Counted from the stretch's first letter, positions 6,000-12,362 are shown. The stretch: DNA of 17,179 nucleotides from CAZHPR01 sp964534305 (GCA_964534305.1 CAZHPR010000013.1:1-17179); one strand, 5' to 3'. Translations and numbers: made by a program. The notes: a model not told the origin generated them from the sequence alone.

Positions 6000-6781
6000 C
6001 CGCCGGCCACATCATCAACGCGCTTGCCGCCCGCTACAAAGCGCCCGAGTACGCTTTCCTTACCGAGGTGCGCAACTCCGTAGGCTTCTCCGACAAGGTG
6101 CGCACAGCCGACGCCATGGCAATGTCCTTGTGGCCGTCGCGCGGCTTGTACATGACCGGCTTTGAGGTCAAGGTGTCGCGCGCTGACTGGAAAAAGGAAC
6201 TGAAACAACCCGCTAAGGCCGAGGAGTTGGCAAGGTTTTGCAAGATGTGGTTTGTAGTCTGTTTTGACAAGATGATCGACAAGGACGAGGTTCCTCCAGG
6301 ATGGGGATTGATCTACGTCAAGGATGACGGCGGTCTGAAGTACGCGAAGCCAGCACCCGAGCATCAGGCAGTTGAGCCGACATGGATGCTGTTCGCGTCG
6401 CTGATGCGCGACGTGGTGGAGAACTGGGTGCCTTCGACCCTGGTGGATCAAAGAATTGAAGCTGCCAGCCGGGAACGCATGGCTCGCCGGATCGAACAGG
6501 AAGGCTACGAACTGAAGGAAGCCAGGCGGCAACTGGAGAAACTGCGCGCAAATATCGCGGCGTTTGAGGCCGAATCGGGCGTGAAGATTGACCGCTACAG
6601 CGACCACTTCAACCGTGAGATTGGCGTTGCCGTGGCAGCGCTGCGGCGCTGGCAGGGTGTACCGCATGAGGAATTGCAGCAGATCGCGCAACGCGTGAAC
6701 AGATTGAGTCAGGAGATTAATGCGGTGGCTCACGAAATCGCCACATCGCCAAGCGTTCAGCAATCTGGAGGTACAGCATGA
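5996..6781 (+). CDS. PD-(D/E)XK (MmcB-like) nuclease-fold protein with coiled-coil C-terminus
   Basis: 261 aa. Residues 15-90 resemble MmcB-type and phage PD-(D/E)XK proteins: E24 in the first helix (FLTEVRNSVG), D39 in VRTADAMAMSLWPSRG, then the E57-x-K59 motif in YMTGFEVKVSRADW, then KKELKQPAKAEEL and CKMWFVVC. That is the helix-D-ExK-helix-strand order of the core. MmcB is linked to DNA repair in Caulobacter; whether this copy cleaves DNA is unproven. Residues 152-192 form a charged coiled coil (IEAASRERMARRIEQEGYEL), followed by another helical stretch to 248, which suggests oligomerisation. ATGA-coupled at both ends. Confidence 0.75.
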   Translation: MTAGHIINALAARYKAPEYAFLTEVRNSVGFSDKVRTADAMAMSLWPSRGLYMTGFEVKVSRADWKKELKQPAKAEELARFCKMWFVVCFDKMIDKDEVPPGWGLIYVKDDGGLKYAKPAPEHQAVEPTWMLFASLMRDVVENWVPSTLVDQRIEAASRERMARRIEQEGYELKEARRQLEKLRANIAAFEAESGVKIDRYSDHFNREIGVAVAALRRWQGVPHEELQQIAQRVNRLSQEINAVAHEIATSPSVQQSGGTA

Positions 6782-6933
6782 GGCTCTTATTCGCTTGCTA
6801 CCGTGGCCTGAGCCTTGCGCAATGGCTGCTCATCGCGCTCCTCGTGGCGATGCTCGCCGCGAGCTATTGGGGCATCCTCACCGAGGGGCCGGGGCACATG
6901 TATCCCGACGACCTGCGGCGGGAGGTGCGATGA
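6778..6933 (+). CDS. single-pass membrane microprotein, 51 aa
   Basis: Begins at the ATG in the ATGA overlap with the previous gene (SD GGAGGTAC) and ends inside the ATG of the next (GGGAGGTGCGATGA). Residues 11-35 form one hydrophobic helix (LSLAQWLLIALLVAMLAASY), with a basic N-terminus (MRLLFACYR) predicting an N-in orientation and a short polar C-terminus with EGPGHMYPDDLRREVR outside. It is the first of three membrane or secreted products in 6778-8460. Size and topology fit phage inner-membrane proteins such as superinfection-exclusion factors, but that is inference. Confidence 0.65.
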   Translation: MRLLFACYRGLSLAQWLLIALLVAMLAASYWGILTEGPGHMYPDDLRREVR

Positions 6934-7157
6934 CACGAGATCCGCGAGTTAACCCGGTAGCGGGGGACAAGATTGAGGCAGACGGATGCCTGTACAGAGT
7001 CGTGAAAACGAAGCAGGTCAACCCACGATTCACGGCAGTAGACTACGTTTGCTGCACATGGCATCTGTACCCCATGACGCAATCCGTCAGCCTTACTTCC
7101 TGGCGGCGCATGATGAGGGGATCGAAGGTGCTGCACCAGGCGGAGGCGCAGCCATGA
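6930..7157 (+). CDS. conserved phage-type hypothetical protein, 75 aa
   Basis: Begins DPRVNPVAGDKI-ADG-LYRVVKT and continues with beta strands (FTAVDYVCCTWHLYP) and SLTSWRRMMRGSKVLH. The frame 'NP--GD----G---V--V ... SL-SWRRW--GA-V' is a recurrent small phage protein pattern that I recognise without a known function. It probably forms a small beta-barrel (SH3-like). The start is set by the ATGA overlap, and it is coupled again at 7154. Confidence 0.65.
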   Translation: MTRDPRVNPVAGDKIEADGCLYRVVKTKQVNPRFTAVDYVCCTWHLYPMTQSVSLTSWRRMMRGSKVLHQAEAQP

Positions 7158-7351
7158 CAGAAAACAACCTGCTTCGCGCGTACAAGGAAGGCATGTCGCA
7201 CGGTCGCAACGACCGCTACGATCCGCCGCGCTGGCTACTGGAGAACCCGAACGAGGTGCTGTGGATCACGGCCTACCAGCAGGGGCACCGCGAGGGGCAG
7301 CGTATCTGGCGGGCGGAGAAAACGATGGGGAAGGGAGAACGTGATGCGTAA
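7154..7351 (+). CDS. small charged protein with YxxGxxxG repeats, 65 aa
   Basis: ATGA-coupled. Contains two similar helices, LRAYKEGMSHGRNDRY and TAYQQGHREGQRIWRAE, separated by DPPRWLLENPNEVLW. The Y-x-x-G-x-x-x-G pattern recurs in the next gene (YKQGFIEGRKQGFVEG) and loosely in those at 1296 and 9236, pointing to a shared family of small phage helical hairpins. The product is strongly charged, has no Cys and no signal, and its function is unknown. Confidence 0.6.
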   Translation: MTENNLLRAYKEGMSHGRNDRYDPPRWLLENPNEVLWITAYQQGHREGQRIWRAEKTMGKGERDA

Positions 7352-7556
7352 AAGGATAAGCGTAGAGGACGAGCTTAGATCTATAGTCCTCGAATCCTCC
7401 TACAAACAAGGCTTCATCGAGGGCCGCAAGCAAGGCTTTGTGGAGGGACTGGAAGAGGCCCTAAGGATTGGTAGGGAAGAACTTTTCAGTCCAGAATCCT
7501 TCAGGCTAATCGAAGGCCGCATCAGGGGCTTAGGGCGCAAGGAGATGAGCAAGTGA
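7344..7556 (+). CDS. small helical protein with tandem GFxEG repeat, 70 aa
   Basis: ATG at 7344 is taken as the start; a GTG three bases earlier also works, and AAGGGAGAA lies upstream. The centre holds a direct repeat, KQGFIEGR then KQGFVEGL, followed by EEALRIGREELFS and IEGRIRGLGRKEM. Codons are A/T-richer than in neighbours (AAAAGGATAAGCGTAGAG), hinting at a different origin. The repeat resembles charged helices of FliH/V-ATPase-type stalks, but the protein is far too short for those, so the resemblance is probably compositional. Confidence 0.6.
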   Translation: MRKRISVEDELRSIVLESSYKQGFIEGRKQGFVEGLEEALRIGREELFSPESFRLIEGRIRGLGRKEMSK

Positions 7557-8272
7557 TAGAACGAATCAGCCTCTTGCTTTTCATTGCGGCTACGCTCACC
7601 GCCGCACCATTCCACTCGGACCCTACGGACACATGCGCACCCGCGCCGTGCGCCGTGCAATCGATCACGCCGCACCCGTCGTGGATAGGAGGACCATGGA
7701 TATCGCACGTAGACTCAGGCGCGAAAGCCTCGATGCTCACGGTGCCCAACGGCACAGTAATCAGCTTCTTCGAGCGCTTCACTATCGGCCATGTTTTCAC
7801 CGCCGCGCCGATTCGCTTTGCGGCAGACGATTCGGCGTCTCTGTGGGTGAACGGCTCGCCCGTGCAGCCGGAAGCGCCAATGGATGGAAACGCCTACACG
7901 CTTTGCTCCGATTTCGGAGTCACCTGCACCAGCTACACGGAGATCGACATCGCGCCATGGCTATCCATCGGTGAGAACGAATTGCGCTTTGATGTGGCAC
8001 AACGGGGCCGCTACGGCTTCGGCATCGTGTGGGAAGGCAACGTGATACTCACGGACATCGGCGATCCGCCAGTAACCACGCCGGAGCCGGGAACGGTGGT
8101 GCTGGTGGGCGCAACGATATTTTTTATGCTCATAGCGCAGTATGCCGCTCTACATCTGCAAAGAGTTGAAAGAAAAAACTTGGCTTACAGGCTTTCGCTG
8201 AACAGCATAGCCTTCAGTTTCACCGAAGACGCGGAAGACCTGAGAAAAATAGCCCGCGAAGCGCTGGAGTAA
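7553..8272 (+). CDS. secreted protein with PEP-CTERM-like sorting segment
   Basis: 239 aa from a GTG in a GTGA overlap (SD AAGGAG). Residues 1-18 are a signal peptide (RISLLLFIAATLTA). Residues 40-165 are a beta-sandwich-like domain with APIRFAADDSASLWVNGS and LSIGENELRFDVAQRGRYG, resembling the lectin-like 'DD-A-L-VNG ... G-N-L-F-V' layout of many PEP-CTERM proteins. PEPGT at 177-181, a hydrophobic helix at 182-200 and basic QRVERK follow. This is the order recognised by exosortase, which anchors or processes exported proteins. Oddly, 31 more residues follow instead of a stop, so it may simply be a membrane-anchored protein. Either way it suggests an exosortase-bearing host. Confidence 0.75.
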   Translation: MIERISLLLFIAATLTAAPFHSDPTDTCAPAPCAVQSITPHPSWIGGPWISHVDSGAKASMLTVPNGTVISFFERFTIGHVFTAAPIRFAADDSASLWVNGSPVQPEAPMDGNAYTLCSDFGVTCTSYTEIDIAPWLSIGENELRFDVAQRGRYGFGIVWEGNVILTDIGDPPVTTPEPGTVVLVGATIFFMLIAQYAALHLQRVERKNLAYRLSLNSIAFSFTEDAEDLRKIAREALE

Positions 8273-8274
8273 GA

Positions 8275-8460
8275 ATGAAGCGGGCATGGCGAGTGGCCTT
8301 GTGGTCAACCTACTTTTTCGTCGGCATGGCGTGCTCGATCTGGATAGGTTGGCAACTGGCTGAATTAGTGGAGCAATACAAGCCGCACCCCTACGCGCCT
8401 CTGGCCGTGACGCTGATGATGCTGGCCGTGGCGCTGGCGATCAAGGAGAACAAGCGATGA
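8275..8460 (+). CDS. two-pass small membrane protein, 61 aa
   Basis: Starts 2 nt after the previous stop. Two hydrophobic helices: residues 6-27 (RVALWSTYFFVGMACSIWIG) and 42-57 (PLAVTLMMLAVALAI), joined by a polar loop (EQYKPHPYAP). The ends are basic, suggesting both termini in the cytoplasm. It follows the secreted PEP-CTERM-like gene closely and overlaps the next gene by ATGA. A holin was considered because of size and topology, but no lysis genes are near. Function unknown. Confidence 0.6.
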   Translation: MKRAWRVALWSTYFFVGMACSIWIGWQLAELVEQYKPHPYAPLAVTLMMLAVALAIKENKR

Positions 8461-8810
8461 ACAACTACGAACTCGAAGTAAAGCTCGCCGCGAAGGATGC
8501 GAGAATCGCCGCGCTCGAAATGGATATCGAGGGCCTGCGCATCGTGAGTGAGGGGCTTGCGTGGGCGAAGCAGCGCAACGAGGAGTTGGAGGCTGAGAAC
8601 GCTGCGTTCCGCAAGGAGTTGGAGCGGCAGAGGCAAGGGCTACAAACGATTCTGGAACTTCGCAAGATTGCAGGAACAGATCGTTACGGTGCCTTGACGC
8701 GCGACGAAATCGAGGATGTCATCATGGGCATCGATGCCACCCTTGAAAGGCAGGCAAAGCCAATTAACGGCCGCGCGGCCATCGACGCGGCGAGAAAGGC
8801 GGAGCGATGA
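8457..8810 (+). CDS. coiled-coil protein, 117 aa
   Basis: Residues 4-67 form one long amphipathic helix with heptad-like spacing (YELEVKLAAKDARIAALEMD; AKQRNEELEAENAAFRKELE), a clear coiled coil. The C-terminal part (TRDEIEDVIMGIDATLER) is helical too. Similar short coiled-coil proteins are common in phage early operons, often as scaffolding or regulatory adaptors. No partner can be named. ATGA-coupled at both ends. Confidence 0.65.
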   Translation: MNNYELEVKLAAKDARIAALEMDIEGLRIVSEGLAWAKQRNEELEAENAAFRKELERQRQGLQTILELRKIAGTDRYGALTRDEIEDVIMGIDATLERQAKPINGRAAIDAARKAER

Positions 8811-9037
8811 GAATCACGAAGCGCAAGCAGCCCGTGGGTGGCCGATATCTCCCGCCGCCCGCCTACGACATCAGAGTAGATGGCCGTCCAGCAGCCACAA
8901 TTCAACGAGGGTACGAAGGCTGGTTCTGGTACAGCCCCGAGCGCAACACGCTCACGGATGCCCGCGACACAGAGCGTGTGTTCGCCACCGCCCAGGCAGC
9001 GCTTGAGAATTTCAAGCAGTGGTATGTCGCGAAAGCG
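8807..9037 (+). CDS. hypothetical protein truncated by assembly gap
   Basis: 77 codons are visible before the N run. The start is in an ATGA overlap, 'GAGCGATGAG'. Residues 15-45 form a beta-hairpin with a GRP turn (YDIRVDGRPAATIQRGYEGW) followed by FWYSPERN, then a helix (ERVFATAQAALENFKQWYVA). The 'I-VDG--A--I-R---GW-W-----N' pattern is typical of small phage proteins of the beta-beta-alpha type. The end (WYVAKA) is close to a natural C-terminus; the stop may lie just inside the gap. Confidence 0.6.
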
Positions 9038-9137
9038 NNNNNNNNNNNNNNNNNNNNNNNNNNNNNNNNNNNNNNNNNNNNNNNNNNNNNNNNNNNNNNN
9101 NNNNNNNNNNNNNNNNNNNNNNNNNNNNNNNNNNNNN
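9038..9137. other. second assembly gap of exactly 100 N
   Basis: Again exactly 100 N, a placeholder length. Unlike the first gap, no flanking duplication is seen: the left side ends GCGAAAGCG and the right begins CAGCGATGAACC, sharing only a few bases. Real sequence of unknown length may be missing here. Confidence 0.9.
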
Positions 9138-9235
9138 CAGCGATGAACCACCCGCATGATCATGGCCGTTATTGCGGCAACCAGCTATGTTGCTGGGGGG
9201 CATACGGGAAAAAAGCACCCAAGGAGAGGCTGACG

Positions 9236-9508
9236 ATGACGAAACGCAAGGCGATTGAGACAGCAATGGCTGCGCTGCGGTCGGAAGCGGAAATGCGCTG
9301 CGTGCGCAACGAAGCGGGCGTGGTCCAGTACGAAGGCCACCCAACGCCAGGATCGGTAAAAAACGAAATCGGCAAGGCTTACGAACTCGGCCGCATCGCG
9401 GGGCTACGAGAAGCGGCCAGTGCTGCCAACGAACCAAGTGATGCGGTGAAATACCGCCAGTGGGCCAACGCGCTGGCAAAGAAAGTGAGGACGAAGAGTG
9501 AGTTCTGA
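9236..9508 (+). CDS. small helical phage protein (G-x-x-x-G-L-x-E-A-A type), 90 aa
   Basis: The ATG at 9236 is chosen because AAGGAGAGG (9221-9229) lies 6 nt upstream. The frame extends further, to an ATG at 9143 right after the gap, adding a His/Cys-rich stretch (NHPHDHGRYCGNQLCCW) that could be a real N-terminus or the end of something lost in the gap. The core YELGRIAGLREAASAANEPS, followed by AVKYRQWANALAKKVR, parallels the protein at 1296-1535. Function unknown. It overlaps the MazG-like gene by 11 nt. Confidence 0.65.
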   Translation: MTKRKAIETAMAALRSEAEMRCVRNEAGVVQYEGHPTPGSVKNEIGKAYELGRIAGLREAASAANEPSDAVKYRQWANALAKKVRTKSEF

Positions 9509-10133
9509 AACGAAGCCGCGACAAGCGGCAATGGACATCGTGAGCAAGCACTGCTCCGACTCCAGCCTTACCAATGACGATCTGGTGAGCCAGATTGCTG
9601 CTGTCTGCTCGAAGTTTTACATCGACGGATGGAAAAACGGATACGATGCGCATTCGCCGGATGCCTACATGGACCCCGTGAAAAACGTGCGCAGCTTCAT
9701 GGCCGCGTTCGGCCAGCCGCTACCCGGAAAGCCCCAGTGGCCCGACGATAAAACGATGGATTTGCGCGTGCGGCTGAAGGGCGAGGAGTTCATGGAATGG
9801 GTCCGCGACAGCGGCTATGACGCAGACCTGAGTATATGGAATAATGCGGCGACACCGGGCGACACATGCGTATTTTCAGAGATTTTTTCTGGCAAGCGCG
9901 ACTTTGCCAAATCCGCCGATGCTCTCATCGATGACCTGTACGTCACAATCGGCTCCCTCCTCGCCATGGGTATCAACATGTGGCCGCTGTGGGCTGCCGT
10001 ACACGCCGCGAACATGGCGAAGTCCGGCGGTCCCGTGATTGACGGGAAGGTACGCAAGCCGGAGGGCTGGCAGCCGCCGGATATCGCCGCGCAACTGAGG
10101 CTGCAAGGATGGGAGGGCGACGATGCGAAGTGA
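9498..10133 (+). CDS. MazG/HisE-like nucleotide pyrophosphohydrolase domain protein
   Basis: 211 aa, GTG start. Features of the all-alpha NTP-pyrophosphatase superfamily are in order: VRSFMAAFGQP (65-74), the first metal-binding helix LKGEEFMEWV with E96, E97, E100, the second helix with D141 and D145/D146 in ADALIDDLYVTIGSLLAMGI, then VHAANMAKSG and KVRKPEGWQPPDI, which contact the nucleotide. These enzymes hydrolyse (d)NTPs to monophosphate and PPi; phage versions may clear modified or alarmone nucleotides. An unusual 35-40-residue insert (about 101-137, GYDADLSIWNN..., IFSGKRDF) separates the two metal helices. The substrate is unknown. The real start could be internal (ATG at residue 12). 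Confidence 0.8.
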   Translation: MSSETKPRQAAMDIVSKHCSDSSLTNDDLVSQIAAVCSKFYIDGWKNGYDAHSPDAYMDPVKNVRSFMAAFGQPLPGKPQWPDDKTMDLRVRLKGEEFMEWVRDSGYDADLSIWNNAATPGDTCVFSEIFSGKRDFAKSADALIDDLYVTIGSLLAMGINMWPLWAAVHAANMAKSGGPVIDGKVRKPEGWQPPDIAAQLRLQGWEGDDAK

Positions 10134-10275
10134 AGCCGAGATCCGCGAGCGCATTGAGTTCTGCACGGAGCAACTGGAAAAATTGCACGTCATGTCCGCC
10201 GAGGCAAACGAATACGCGGCGCAGCGCTGGATACTGCGATGGGTTCTGGAGGAGCACGACGATGCGAACACGTAA
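10123..10275 (+). CDS. small coiled-coil-like phage protein, 50 aa
   Basis: ATG at 10123, 5 nt after GGGAGGG, overlapping the MazG-like gene by 11 nt. It forms two helices: SEAEIRERIEFCTEQLEKLH and NEYAAQRWILRWVLEEHDDA. The 'AEIRERIE...L...A-RW-L-WVLEE' pattern is frequent in small phage proteins that probably fold as a helical hairpin. Function unknown. Confidence 0.6.
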   Translation: MRSEAEIRERIEFCTEQLEKLHVMSAEANEYAAQRWILRWVLEEHDDANT

Positions 10276-10471
10276 CCACACTGGCCTCCCAACGGCCACC
10301 ATGGAGCACGGCCACGCGGTGTACGGGCAGTACCGCGGCGAGCATGCGGTGATCTACGATCCGCGACCGAATCCGGCGTACCGCCGCAGCGTCGCGGAGG
10401 ATGACGACCCCGTGCGGGCGCGTTACGTTGAACTCATCGCGCGGAAGTACAGGAAGCAGGAGGAGGCGTAG
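10262..10471 (+). CDS. hypothetical protein, 69 aa
   Basis: ATG at 10262 follows a CTGGAGGAGCACGACG tract and overlaps the previous gene by 14 nt. The composition is His-, Tyr- and Arg-rich (TMEHGHAVYGQYRGEHAVIY, then PAYRRSV) with a helical end (RARYVELIARKYRKQEEA). There is no signal, Cys or known motif. The stop TAG directly abuts the next ATG. Confidence 0.55.
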   Translation: MRTRNHTGLPTATMEHGHAVYGQYRGEHAVIYDPRPNPAYRRSVAEDDDPVRARYVELIARKYRKQEEA

Positions 10472-10843
10472 ATGGCGATGAACAAGAAAGAGCGCGACGA
10501 GATGGAGGCGCTGCGCCTTGAGCGAGACATGTACCGCGCGATGTACATCAGTACGCCAGTAAAGCCGGATATCTATCCTCCCGCCGCAGGCGAAGGGTAC
10601 GCCACTGGGTGGTTTCCAGTAATTGTGTACGGTTTCCCCGCTGCAAGGGAAGGAGTCATGGCATACGGAAAACATCGCTACAGCGAATCTGAAGTGTGGT
10701 CGAACGGAACGCCTCCGATGTATAGCACGAGATCAGCGGCGCTGCGAGCAGCCCGGCACGATATCAGCACAGGCTACGCTCGGTCGCTGGCAAACGTAGA
10801 TCGAGAGATCGAACAAGCAGAGCAGGAGGAGCAGAATGCCTGA
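10472..10843 (+). CDS. hypothetical protein, 123 aa, with IEQAEQEEQ tail
   Basis: Starts ATGGCGATGAAC after CAGGAGGAGG. The N-terminal helix is charged (NKKERDEMEALRLERDMY), the middle is aromatic and Gly/Pro-rich (YPPAAGEGYATGWFPVIVYG), and the remainder is helical (STRSAALRAARHDIS). The last 15 residues are a Glu/Gln run (IEQAEQEEQ) that recurs almost exactly at the end of the next protein, encoded by a 27-nt direct repeat. No family recognised. Confidence 0.6.
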   Translation: MAMNKKERDEMEALRLERDMYRAMYISTPVKPDIYPPAAGEGYATGWFPVIVYGFPAAREGVMAYGKHRYSESEVWSNGTPPMYSTRSAALRAARHDISTGYARSLANVDREIEQAEQEEQNA

Positions 10844-11498
10844 CGACACAAAACACACCCACCCTACATACGGAATGATCGGCGCAAGTCGCGTTACGAG
10901 TGGACCGAAAGGCCTTCACCTTTTTGGATCACGTATTCGCCACTCCGCGATGGTCGATATCACCATAAGGCGTGCTTCGATAGAGCGTTCGCTCAATCGA
11001 GATTGGTTTCACGGAGAAGCCGATGGACTTATTACCGTGAGACTCACAGAGGCGCAATGGGCGACTTTTGTCAGCTCTATGAACATTGGCTACGGTACTC
11101 CGTGTTCATTGACTCGGGTCGGCACGCAGGACTGCGGGCCTGTCCCGCCACCGGACAACAGCATTGCGCAAGCGAAGCATGAGGCGAAGAAACAAGCAGC
11201 CCGAGCGGTTTCGGATTTGATGCACATTTGTGAGCGCATGGAGAACGCTGCGCAGAACCCGAAAAAGCGGGAGTTCGCAGAACTCATACACCAGTTGAGG
11301 GTAGCCGTAGGTAGTTTTTCTGGCAATCATCAGTTTCTCTACGACTCATTTGAGGAGCACGTCGAAAACCTGGTCACGGATGCAAAAGCCAGCATAGAAG
11401 CGCACTTTGCATCCATCGCCATGAGGTCGGCGGGCTTGACGCTCACCGAAAGCGCCGGATCAGCACCTCAAATCGAACAAGCAAAGCAGGAGGAGCAG
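10808..11498 (+). repeat. 27-nt direct repeat ending two neighbouring genes
   Basis: Copies at 10808-10834 and 11472-11498 differ at one position (GCAGAGC versus GCAAAGC at base 13). Each begins ATCGAACAAGCA and ends AGGAGGAGCAG. Both lie at the 3' end of a coding gene, encode IEQA-QEEQ, and contain the following gene's AGGAGG ribosome-binding site. Confidence 0.8.
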
Positions 11499-11504
11499 GC
11501 ATGA
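10836..11504 (+). CDS. hypothetical phage protein with C-terminal helical region, 222 aa
   Basis: The N-terminal 95 residues are beta-rich and look like a conserved phage family of unknown function: YGMIGASRVTSG, LFGSRIRH, VDITIRRASIERSLNRDW, then TEAQWATFVSSMNIGYGTPC. A proline-rich linker follows. Residues 110-190 are helical and charged (IAQAKHEAKKQAARAVSDLM; KKREFAELIHQLRVAVG), ending with IEQAKQEEQA. I recall similar FGS-R and 'EAQWA-FVSSMN-G-G-PC' proteins in other phages but no assigned role. It overlaps the gene before by 8 nt and the gene after by ATGA. Confidence 0.65.
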   Translation: MPDDTKHTHPTYGMIGASRVTSGPKGLHLFGSRIRHSAMVDITIRRASIERSLNRDWFHGEADGLITVRLTEAQWATFVSSMNIGYGTPCSLTRVGTQDCGPVPPPDNSIAQAKHEAKKQAARAVSDLMHICERMENAAQNPKKREFAELIHQLRVAVGSFSGNHQFLYDSFEEHVENLVTDAKASIEAHFASIAMRSAGLTLTESAGSAPQIEQAKQEEQA

Positions 11505-11746
11505 ACAGATTTCAAGACGGCACGCACGGGTTTCATGCGCAACTCGAACCCAACGGCAAGCAGTTCGAGGTGGTGTATCACTACCGCGAGGGCAACAGGC
11601 AGGCCGTGCAGCAGTTTTTCACGGAATCAGAGGCGCAGAAGTTTGCCGATGCATCCGGCGGCAAGGTGCGCAAGATCGAGCGCCGGGGCTTTCAGTTGCG
11701 CAAGATCGAGAGGGTGGACGGCAAGCCCGTGCAGGTGATGCGATGA
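11501..11746 (+). CDS. hypothetical protein, 81 aa
   Basis: Starts at the ATG overlapping the previous stop after GGAGGAGCAGGC. Beta-rich and basic: FHAQLEPNGKQFEVVYHYR, then FFTESEAQKFADASGGK and IERRGFQLRKIERVDGKPVQ. The 'E-EAQ-FAD' segment resembles the SPOR or DUF-type small beta-alpha-beta domains, but no family is certain. The C-terminus carries two similar RKIER repeats. ATGA-coupled to the next gene. Confidence 0.6.
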   Translation: MNRFQDGTHGFHAQLEPNGKQFEVVYHYREGNRQAVQQFFTESEAQKFADASGGKVRKIERRGFQLRKIERVDGKPVQVMR

Positions 11747-11925
11747 AGGGCTTGCAGTACTTGGAAGACTGGCTTCGCCGTGAGCCAAGCCACAACTCGT
11801 TTCGCGCGTGGGTGAATGATGACGGCGGCATTCGCTTACACGTGTGCGACTTTAATGGGCATCGGAATTTCGATGCGCCAACCATGCGCCAAGCTATTGA
11901 TTTGTTGCAGGATCACGACGGGTAA
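11743..11925 (+). CDS. hypothetical protein, 60 aa
   Basis: ATGA-coupled to the preceding gene. Layout: an N-terminal helix (GLQYLEDWLRREPS), a hairpin (FRAWVNDDGGIRLHVCDF) and a C-terminal helix (DAPTMRQAIDLLQDHDG). This is a small alpha-beta-beta-alpha fold. No motif or signal peptide is seen. The stop TAA is 6 nt before the next start. Confidence 0.55.
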   Translation: MKGLQYLEDWLRREPSHNSFRAWVNDDGGIRLHVCDFNGHRNFDAPTMRQAIDLLQDHDG

Positions 11926-11931
11926 AAAGCG

Positions 11932-12351
11932 ATGAAGAGAAAGCAGGTCTGGCAGTACTGGTGCGATTACTGCGGCAAGCACAACCTGAGCGCCGCATCC
12001 ATCGCGCAACACGAGAAACACTGTACGAAAAATCCGGCGCGTGTGTGCCGCATGTGCGAGGTGAGCGGCGGAGAGCAGTTACCGATTGAGGAACTGGTGA
12101 AATGTATCGACATCAGTTTGCCAGATGAAGGGCTTTCCGTGCTTCGCACAGTATCCGGTCACTGTCCGGCTTGCATGCTTGCCGCGCTGTTGCAGTGTGG
12201 AGCTCACAAGCCGGGATTCACGCTGATGTACCACGGAATAGTTCGGACCCTGTTTATGAATTTGTCAGATGGGTTCAACTTTAAGGCCGAGTGCAAATCG
12301 TGGTGGGATGAGTTCAATTCTGCTGCGGCAGAACGAGAAGGTTATTACTGA
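11932..12351 (+). CDS. zinc-binding protein with C2H2/C2HC-like finger, 139 aa
   Basis: Residues 9-31 (YWCDYCGKHNLSAASIAQHE, then KHC) carry C11-x2-C14 ... H27 and H30 or C31, the spacing of a single C2H2/C2HC finger. Two further Cys pairs are C39-x2-C42 (CRMC) and C78-x2-C81 (CPAC), perhaps a second metal site. The remainder is helical (LAALLQCGAHKPGFTLMYHG). It lies directly upstream of the anti-CBASS sponge, which could place it among early host-interaction genes, but its target is unknown. Confidence 0.65.
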   Translation: MKRKQVWQYWCDYCGKHNLSAASIAQHEKHCTKNPARVCRMCEVSGGEQLPIEELVKCIDISLPDEGLSVLRTVSGHCPACMLAALLQCGAHKPGFTLMYHGIVRTLFMNLSDGFNFKAECKSWWDEFNSAAAEREGYY

Positions 12352-12362
12352 AAGGACAATAC

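Noticed and set aside
5846..6763. 305-codon open frame on the minus strand
   Set aside because: It lies entirely antisense to the PD-(D/E)XK-like gene and the end of the gene before it. Long antisense frames are common in G+C-rich genes, and its protein has no coherent domain.
8275..8460. Holin
   Set aside because: Two-pass topology fits, but no endolysin, spanin or late genes are near, and the location in an early-type operon argues against lysis.
9143..9235. ATG at 9143 as the start of the gene ending at 9508
   Set aside because: It has no SD visible because the gap precedes it, whereas 9236 has AAGGAGAGG with good spacing. The His/Cys-rich extension may still be real, so this is only weakly rejected.
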